Source: JACVRM01 sp046262315
Lineage (GTDB): Bacteria > Actinomycetota > Thermoleophilia > Gaiellales > Gaiellaceae
Assembly: GCA_046262315.1 (NCBI GenBank)
Contig: JBHEMZ010000052.1
Span: 1 to 11,015 of the forward strand
Reading direction: 5' to 3'
Length of the DNA: 11,015 nucleotides
The notes below the pieces were generated by a model. The model searched no databases. It had not been told where the DNA came from and saw only the letters and a list, made by a program, of their open reading frames with translations. Below, in pieces: positions 6,249-11,015 of the stretch. The number at the start of each line of letters is the position of its first letter. Position 1 is the stretch's first letter. The position numbers were made by a program, and so were the translations under genes.

Positions 6249-7517
6249 CCTTCAATGGGAGCCCCGGATTTGAACCCCGGGAGAGGAGATGCCCGGCGCG
6301 CCCGCCGGGTTGTCGAGCCGGCTTCAATGGAGCCCGGGATTTGAACCCCGGGAGAGGCTCGGACGAACACCGGGTGGCGCCGCGATCTCGTTCTCGCTTC
6401 AATGGAGCCCGGGATTTGAACCCCGGGAGAGCTGGCCGTCGCAAAGGGGGATACTGCCACGTCGACCCTTCAATGGAGCCCGGGATTTGAACCCCGGGAG
6501 AGCTCCACGCTCGGCGTCGCCCACGGTCACCTGCCCACCCTTCAATGGAGCCCGGGATTTGAACCCGGGAGAGGCGCGCATAGGAGTGCTGGTCGGGCGG
6601 CGGCGTCAGCCTTCAATGGAGCCCGGGATTTGAACCCCGGGAGAGGGCGAGCAGATTGAGAACGGCTCCGGCAGGAGCCTTGACCCTTCAATGGAGCCCG
6701 GGATTTGAACCCCGGGAGAGGTGCTCGTCGGCCTGGCGCTGCTCGTCTCGGCGAACATCCTTCAATGGAGCCCGGGATTTGAACCCCGGGAGAGTCGGGC
6801 AGCTCTCGGCGAGCAGGTCAGGGTGCAAGTACCTTCAATGGAGCCCGGGATTTGAACCCCGGGAGAGTCGGCGTTGGCCCCGCCGGTCTCGACGAGATAG
6901 AGCGTCCTTCAATGGAGCCCGGGATTTGAACCCCGGGAGAGACCTCCGGGCACACCGTCGTCGCGATCGACCCGTACCTTCAATGGAGCCCGGGATTTGA
7001 ACCCCGGGAGAGGACGGTCGGGTTCAGCTCATGCGTCGAGAGGTTGATCCTTCAATGGAGCCCGGGATTTGAACCCCGGGAGAGGTGAAGGCAGGAGACA
7101 CGATCGGCCTGTCGGGCACCGCCCTTCAATGGAGCCCGGGATTTGAACCCCGGGAGAGTTGCAGCGCCTCGCCGCCGTTGACGATATCCAAGGTCCTTCA
7201 ATGGAGCCCGGGATTTGAACCCCGGGAGAGCACGCGCATCACGCCCTTGTTCGCATGGGAGCGGAGCCTTCAATGGAACCCGGGATTTGAACCCCGGGAG
7301 AGTCGACGAGTTCGACCGGCTCACCCAGGAAGGGCTCCTTCAATGGAGCCCGGGATTTGTACCCCGGGAGAGCTACACCCAGATCTTCCGCCACCCCTAC
7401 GGCTTCACCCTTCAATGGAGCCCGGGATTTGAACCCCGGGAGAGGAGATCGAACTGATGGAAGGTTCCCGCTGAAACACCTCCTTCAATGGAGCCCGGGA
7501 TTTGAACCCCGGGAGAG
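6249..7517 (-). CRISPR. CRISPR array, 18 repeats and 17 spacers, probably read leftwards
   Basis: The consensus repeat is 36 bp. On the plus strand it begins CCTTCAATGGAG, carries the arms CCCGGG and CCCGGG around the loop ATTTGAAC, and ends AGAG. Repeats start at 6249, 6321, 6396, 6467, 6539, 6610, 6685, 6759, 6832, 6906, 6977, 7049, 7123, 7195, 7267, 7337, 7409 and 7482. Spacers are 34-39 bp and all different. The minus strand is the likely crRNA strand: there the repeat ends ATTGAAGG, close to the ATTGAAA(C/G) 5' handle of many type I systems. The most degenerate repeat (6249, 37 bp, altered stem) is at the left, as expected for the leader-distal end, and the cas genes lie to the right. 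Variant repeats: 6321 and 6396 (first base G), 6539 (one C missing), 7267 (G to A), 7337 (A to T). Confidence 0.98.
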
Positions 7518-7710
7518 AGCCCCACGCACGATACCGCTTCAGTAGGCGCGCTGAGGGGCGCGATGCGAGCAGGTCCGCTCCACGCTCAGACACGTCCGAA
7601 CGCCGGGCATGTGCGGAACCAGGAAATTGTCAAGGTGCAGGACGTTTCGCGTGCGAGCAAGAGCCGGGCGTTCAAACACGACCGCCTCGCTCGCGCGGCG
7701 GTGGGCGGTT
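7518..7710 (-). promoter_or_regulatory. CRISPR leader with candidate promoter
   Basis: This 193-bp stretch between cas2 and the array has no convincing gene and lies at the conserved-repeat end of the array, so it is the probable leader. On the minus strand it contains CTTGACAATTT, giving a perfect -35 TTGACA at 7633-7628, about 110 bases before the first repeat. No good -10 hexamer lies 16-18 bases downstream (the sequence there reads CATGCCC). The A/T-richer patch around TTGACAATTT stands out in this GC-rich region and is the best candidate for the leader promoter or an integration-factor site. Confidence 0.5.
7661..7678 (+). repeat. Inverted repeat-like fragment inside the leader
   Basis: GAGCCGGGCGTTCAAAC on the plus strand matches the core of the minus-strand CRISPR repeat (CCGGGGTTCAAA) apart from one inserted C. 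It lies in the opposite orientation to the array and about 145 bp from the first repeat. It could be a decayed repeat, an anti-repeat able to pair with the pre-crRNA, or chance. Confidence 0.3.
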
Positions 7711-8004
7711 CTAGGTGATCGTCGCGATGAGAGGATCGGGAATCGTCGGCGGAGAGGATAGCCACTGGAAGCGTCTCGCACTAGCGTGATCTGCGGGGCC
7801 GAGGTCGATGAGAACCGCCGCATCGACGCTGAGGTTGAGGATGTCACCGAGCCGACGCTGGAAGTGCGAGCGCTCGACTTGGGACAGGTCGCAGACGAAG
7901 ACCGAGTACTGAAGGCGGTAGCCGAACTCTTCAGCGAGCTTGCCGACTCGGCGCAGCCGTCTTTCGTCCCGGACGTCGTAGCAGAGGAGGTAGCGCGTCC
8001 GCAT
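7711..8004 (-). CDS. cas2: CRISPR-associated endonuclease/integration protein Cas2
   Basis: The protein has 97 residues. ATG at 8004 overlaps the cas4-cas1 stop as TGATG, so the two are translationally coupled; the frame stays open far upstream but only as a shadow. The ferredoxin-like fold starts RYLLCYDVRDERRLRRV, with the conserved metal-binding Asp10 at the end of strand one. YRLQYSVFVCDLSQ and a FQRRLGDIL helix follow, all standard for Cas2. Length is normal. Cas2 bridges two Cas1 dimers in the spacer-integration complex. The stop TAG is 193 bases from the array. Confidence 0.93.
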   Translation of the reverse strand: MRTRYLLCYDVRDERRLRRVGKLAEEFGYRLQYSVFVCDLSQVERSHFQRRLGDILNLSVDAAVLIDLGPADHASARRFQWLSSPPTIPDPLIATIT

Positions 8005-9671
8005 CAACGGGTCACAAGCGGTCGGTACTCCGGCACCTCGCCGAGAAGCGCGGCAGCCAGCAGGCGCGCCTGCAGCTCGAGCGCGCGTCGGTAGACGACG
8101 CGGTAACGGAAGGTCGGGTGGATGGCCTCGGTTGTCATCCTGCGCTCGAACGCCGCGATTACGGCCCGGCGCCCCGAAGCGGTCAGCGTGACCGTCCCGG
8201 CCCGCACGAAGAAGTCCCCGCGCGTCAGTCGGCGGCCGTTCACGAGCGCAAGCAGCACCGAGTCCGCGAGCAAGGGACGGCACTCCTCCATGAGGTCGAG
8301 CGCGAGAGCCGGCCGGCCGAACCGTGGACGATGGAAGAAGCCCAGCAGTGGATCGAACCCGACGCGCCGGCACGCGAGTGCGCACTCCTTGACGAGCAGG
8401 GCGTAGAGGAACGAGAGAACTGCGTTCGTACGATCGCGTGGTGGCCTTCGCGACCGCCGCTCGAACTCGAACTCACCGGCGGCGCCGGGCGCGAGCAGGT
8501 GACTCAACGACCGGAAGTACTCGCGCGCCGCGGCGCCCTCGAAACCGAGGAGCGACTCGAGCTCGCGGGCCTTGTCGGCGCGGCGAGCAAGCCGATGAAG
8601 CTCGCGCACAGCGTCGGCGACCTTCTCACCGCCGTTTCGGCGAAGCAGGACCCGTTGGTTGCGAATCTTGCCCGCCACGAATCCGCGGGCGAGGCGGAGA
8701 GATGCCTCCTGATCGTCCGCCGTCCGGAACTGAGCGATGCGCAACTCGACGTTGTTCGGCTCGAGACCGATGGTCATCGCCTGGAAGCGACCGCCGAACG
8801 AGAAGTGCGTGATGGGAACTCCCGACGCGGCCAGCTCGCGCAAGGCAGGCCCGGAAATCGACGCCGGCCCGAGGAGCGCGATCTCGGAGACGTCGATGCG
8901 ACGGACCGACGCAAGCGTCTCCCCCTGCTTCGATACCTCCACCCTGCCGTTGGACAGGCGCACGACGGCGCCCGGCTCCTGTACATAGAGGGGCGCGTTG
9001 TCGGGCCGCATGGCCATCAGCCGCCGCGGCTTCGCCTCGTGCGCGGCGCGGAGCGCGTTCAGCTCGTCTGGGAGACATATGGAGACGAGCGAGCAGCGTG
9101 GGCACTTCGGGCTGGCGACGAGCGGAGCGGGCGGCTCGGGGCGCGCCGCTGTCGCACGCAGCTCGGCGAGCCGGCTGCGCACCTCCCGCTCGAGCGCCTC
9201 GTCGACCTCCACCGCGACTCGCGTGCGCGTCTCGCGAAAGCTGAGGTAGCCGCGCTCACACCGATAGCCGTTCTCGCGCAGGACGAGGATCTGAGCGGCC
9301 ATCTGGAGGAGCTCGGGCTCCCAGGGCCTGCCGTCCGGACGCGGCCGTCCCTTCTTGAAGTCGACGGGCGACACGGTCCCGTCCTCGCCCTCGATCAGGT
9401 CGATCTTCGCGATCAGGCCGAGCTTGGGCGCGTCCAGCGTGACAGCGCGCGCCCTGCCTGCCCACTCGTCGTCGGTCGAATCCGCCCCCGGAATCCGCCC
9501 GCCGCCACGATCGCTCCGCGCGTGCGCGAGCTCGCCCGCGGCGGTATCGGCGTTCTCCTCCCATAGCCCCTCCACCCATTCGAGGTAGAAGAGCCTGGGG
9601 CAGTAGACGAACTCGTTCAGCATCCGTGCTGGGACGAGCTCTGGGACGGCCTCGATAGTGGTTCCTGCCAT
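8004..9671 (-). CDS. cas4-cas1: Cas4-Cas1 fusion protein (type I-G/I-U adaptation)
   Basis: The protein has 555 residues from ATG at 9671; GTG at 9674 is an equally possible start. The N-terminal Cas4 part (about 1-205) has Cys24 (FVYCPRLFYLEW), His50, Asp91, DFKKG (Asp104, Lys106), Gln123 in ELLQMAAQILVLRENGY, and the cluster Cys190/193/199 (CPRCSLVSIC), i.e. a complete RecB-like nuclease and iron-sulfur set. The Cas1 part (about 212-555) begins with a beta domain (PLYVQEPGAVVRL) and keeps Glu378 in GFEGAAAREYF, His447 in GFFHRPRFGRP, and Asp459/Glu462 in ALDLMEE. Cas4 trims and chooses PAM-bearing pre-spacers, and Cas1 with Cas2 inserts them next to the leader. This fusion is a hallmark of subtype I-G (formerly I-U). 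The gene follows the Cas8-like gene by 15 bases. Confidence 0.95.
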   Translation of the reverse strand: MAGTTIEAVPELVPARMLNEFVYCPRLFYLEWVEGLWEENADTAAGELAHARSDRGGGRIPGADSTDDEWAGRARAVTLDAPKLGLIAKIDLIEGEDGTVSPVDFKKGRPRPDGRPWEPELLQMAAQILVLRENGYRCERGYLSFRETRTRVAVEVDEALEREVRSRLAELRATAARPEPPAPLVASPKCPRCSLVSICLPDELNALRAAHEAKPRRLMAMRPDNAPLYVQEPGAVVRLSNGRVEVSKQGETLASVRRIDVSEIALLGPASISGPALRELAASGVPITHFSFGGRFQAMTIGLEPNNVELRIAQFRTADDQEASLRLARGFVAGKIRNQRVLLRRNGGEKVADAVRELHRLARRADKARELESLLGFEGAAAREYFRSLSHLLAPGAAGEFEFERRSRRPPRDRTNAVLSFLYALLVKECALACRRVGFDPLLGFFHRPRFGRPALALDLMEECRPLLADSVLLALVNGRRLTRGDFFVRAGTVTLTASGRRAVIAAFERRMTTEAIHPTFRYRVVYRRALELQARLLAAALLGEVPEYRPLVTR

Positions 9672-9686
9672 CACCCGTGAAGCGGC

Positions 9687-10829
9687 CTACAGAGCATGTG
9701 CAGGACTGAAGTTGAGCTTGTAGTTCGCGCCCTCCCCCACCTTGATGCGGCGTGCGCGGAAGGTTGCCGCGATACCTCGCGCCCGCAGGATCGAGCGATC
9801 GGGAGCAGGCTCCGCGAGCACCGGGAGCTGCAGCAGCGAGCGAATCGTCTCGGGATCGGCTGGCGGCTCCCAAATGGGCCACGTGAAGGCTCGGTCACCG
9901 TCGCGAGTGCTCCAGGCCGTCGTCGCCAGGCGGCCCCGGCGCGGCGCCGACGGGAACAGCACGAGGGCGCGGTACGCAAGGAGATTCGCCATCCACACCG
10001 TCCGGCTCGACTCGCCCGACGGGTCCTCCGCCGCGAGAGCGTAGCGGCGATCTTCAGCCGGATCCCACCGGAGCGACAGCTTCTCGTCCTGATATGTCCA
10101 GCGCTCGAACAGCGCCCGCTGCACCCGCTTCGGCTCGACCAGCTCCATGAGCTGGCGGACGGTGTCGAGGAAGTACTGGTGGCCCGAGCCGGTGACGAAA
10201 CAGAACGGCGTGGCATCGACCCGGCCGGAGTCGCGTATGCAGGCATCGCTCGCGAACGCTGCGAGGAAGTCGAGCGGTTCTCTGCCATCGGGATCAGCGC
10301 TTGCCAGCAACGCTGATGCGTGAGCGCGCAATTCCTCGGCCGTGCAGTCGATGTGCTTACCGAGGACGAGTTCGGGGCGCGAAGCCGCTTGTGCGAGCGC
10401 TCGCAACCACTCGTCACGCTTCCCGTCGCGCACTCGCTCAAGCGGACGAATCTCCTGGTCGATCGCCGTCTTCCGCTCTTGGCCTTTGAGCCTTCTCCGC
10501 CCGATCGTCTTCCTGTGCTCCTCGACGACCTTCTTGGCGGCATCGAACGCACGCTGTGCCTCCTTGCGAGCGTTCTCGGCTTCCTCGGACACCCGGGCTC
10601 CCCGAAGCGCGTCTGCGAGCAGCTCGCTGAAGCGGATCGGGTCGCCGATGGAGAGGCCTTCCAGCACCGGGATCCATGCCAGATCTCGTTTCCACCGGAG
10701 TACCGAGTAGATCTCTCCAGCTTGTCTGGCTGCCACCAGGGTCCCAAGAGCGGCCAAGAAGCCGAGCGGATTGCTCCCGTCGAGCGCCACGAGCGTGAGC
10801 GACCCTTGACGTGCCAGCGGCCTCGTCAT
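9687..10829 (-). CDS. Type I-G/I-U Cas8-like large subunit (Cas8u2 / 'Cas3-extension' type)
   Basis: The protein has 380 residues; ATG at 10829 follows GGAGG by seven bases and overlaps the stop of an upstream remnant as ATGA. The N-terminus SLTLVALDGSNPLGFLAALGTL matches the pattern seen at the start of type I large subunits (a short strand, then NPLxFLAALG). Residues about 80-147 are a highly charged predicted coiled coil (EEAENARKEAQRAF onward) inserted after the first module. The C-terminal half has Trp-rich and aromatic stretches (RWTYQDEKLSLRWDP, TVWMANLLAYRALVLFPS) and a basic end. Directly preceding a cas4-cas1 fusion in one operon, it is best read as the Cas8-type subunit of a type I-G Cascade, which would contact the PAM side of the target. 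The assignment rests on the N-terminal pattern and context; the middle is divergent. Confidence 0.6.
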   Translation of the reverse strand: MTRPLARQGSLTLVALDGSNPLGFLAALGTLVAARQAGEIYSVLRWKRDLAWIPVLEGLSIGDPIRFSELLADALRGARVSEEAENARKEAQRAFDAAKKVVEEHRKTIGRRRLKGQERKTAIDQEIRPLERVRDGKRDEWLRALAQAASRPELVLGKHIDCTAEELRAHASALLASADPDGREPLDFLAAFASDACIRDSGRVDATPFCFVTGSGHQYFLDTVRQLMELVEPKRVQRALFERWTYQDEKLSLRWDPAEDRRYALAAEDPSGESSRTVWMANLLAYRALVLFPSAPRRGRLATTAWSTRDGDRAFTWPIWEPPADPETIRSLLQLPVLAEPAPDRSILRARGIAATFRARRIKVGEGANYKLNFSPAHAL

Positions 10830-10891
10830 TGCGCGGCCTCCGGACTGGCCGTGAGACGACTCGCGTACCAGTCGCTAAGTGCTCCCGGCCG
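10826..10891 (-). pseudogene. C-terminal remnant of the gene upstream of the Cas8-like gene (possibly cas3)
   Basis: A frame ending in TGA overlaps the Cas8-like start codon as ATGA and reads GALSDWYASRLTASPEAAQ backwards to the IS630 boundary, where it hits a stop. The four-base overlap is typical of cas operons, so these ~20 codons look like the true tail of the preceding gene. LSDWYASR resembles the last helix of HD domains (ADWxAS-type), and type I-G Cas3 proteins carry a C-terminal HD domain, so cas3 is a reasonable guess. The fragment is too short for a firm identification. Confidence 0.4.
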
Positions 10892-10893
10892 TA

Positions 10894-11015
10894 AGTTCGC
10901 TCACCGTCACGCGGCCAGCTGGAGCTGAGGCTTGTGCGCTGCGATGCGCGCGAGCAGGGCGGCGAGGTCGTCGCGGGTGAAGCGCCAGTCGAACGGCTCG
11001 GCGATCTCGTTCCAG
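10894..11015 (-). mobile_element. End of an IS630-family element
   Basis: The transposase tail (10907-11015) is followed, reading outwards, by GACGGTGAGCGAACT and then TA (minus strand). IS630 elements insert at TA and duplicate it, so TA at 10892-10893 is the likely target duplication and 10894 the first base of the element. Beyond it the sequence at once becomes the remnant of the gene that overlaps the Cas8-like gene. The other end of the element is outside the window, so the exact terminal repeat cannot be confirmed. Confidence 0.5.
10907..11015 (-). CDS. IS630-family transposase, C-terminal fragment
   Basis: The 35 visible codons read WNEIAEPFDWRFTRDDL, then AALLARIAAHKPQLQLAA and TGA. 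WNxxAxPFxWxFTRxDLxxLLxRI is the conserved C-terminal end of IS630 transposases, downstream of the DDE catalytic core. The start and catalytic residues are outside the window. Confidence 0.85.
   Translation of the reverse strand, partial: WNEIAEPFDWRFTRDDLAALLARIAAHKPQLQLAA

Noticed and set aside
6249..7517. Array transcription rightwards (plus strand)
   Set aside because: The degenerate repeat is on the left, the cas genes and the -35-like leader are on the right, and only the minus-strand repeat ends with an ATTGAA-type handle.
6152..7593. Several overlapping open frames on both strands with repeated phrases such as SPGFEPRE, DLNPGR and PGFKSRAPLK
   Set aside because: They are translations of the CRISPR repeats and spacers. 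Frames stay open only because the repeat lacks stops and the period often preserves phase; there are no start signals or domains.
7539..7847. 102-codon minus-strand frame across the leader and the end of cas2
   Set aside because: It overlaps cas2 in another frame, has no domain and its start lies inside cas2; the stretch is better explained as leader.
8118..9566. 482-codon open frame on the plus strand
   Set aside because: It lies wholly opposite the cas4-cas1 fusion, which has intact catalytic motifs. Its composition (Arg, Glu, Leu rich, no domain) is typical of an antisense shadow in GC-rich DNA.

Overview
The window is GC-rich (my visual estimate is about 70%), with GTG starts, tightly overlapping genes, IS481- and IS630-type elements, an MprAB/PepD-like stress locus and a type I-G (formerly I-U) CRISPR-Cas locus. 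Together these suggest a high-GC actinobacterium, possibly of the Thermoleophilia branch. The phylum is an inference and the class is a guess.

Layout. Bases 1-141 are the 3' end of an IS481-family transposase, followed by a short coding remnant (142-257). A 543-aa multi-pass membrane protein (185-1816, +) converges through a strong hairpin (1814-1847) on a secreted helical protein of 221 aa (1857-2522, -). Then come a sensor histidine kinase (2620-4011, -) and an OmpR-family response regulator (4008-4675, -) broken by a one-base frameshift near 4420. Transcribed the other way is a membrane-anchored HtrA/PepD-type serine protease with a PDZ domain (4855-6003, +). Bases 6004-6248 hold no gene, only inverted repeats and a degraded tRNA-like 3' half. 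A CRISPR array of 18 repeats and 17 spacers follows (6249-7517). A 193-bp leader candidate separates it from cas2, a cas4-cas1 fusion and a Cas8-like large-subunit gene, all on the minus strand (7711-10829). Upstream of these, the last ~20 codons of another gene survive next to the end of an IS630-family element (10894-11015).

How the parts work together. Kinase, regulator and HtrA mirror the mprA-mprB-pepD cell-envelope stress locus of mycobacteria, with the protease gene divergent here. The clearest regulatory signal is a set of three similar operator-like arrays, each with four TCA/TTA cores spaced 11 (once 12) bp apart. They lie in front of the regulator, the protease and the secreted protein, which suggests one regulon with autoregulation.

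The CRISPR part has the complete adaptation pair (Cas4-Cas1 and Cas2) and one candidate effector subunit. No Cas3, Cas7 (Csb1) or Cas5/6 (Csb2) is visible. An IS630 insertion has cut the upstream gene, so interference capacity depends on sequence outside the window. The array is most likely read leftwards: the minus-strand repeat ends in ATTGAAGG, the degenerate repeat is at the left end and the cas genes are at the right. That repeat also contains a tRNA T-arm-like core, GGTTCAAATCC.
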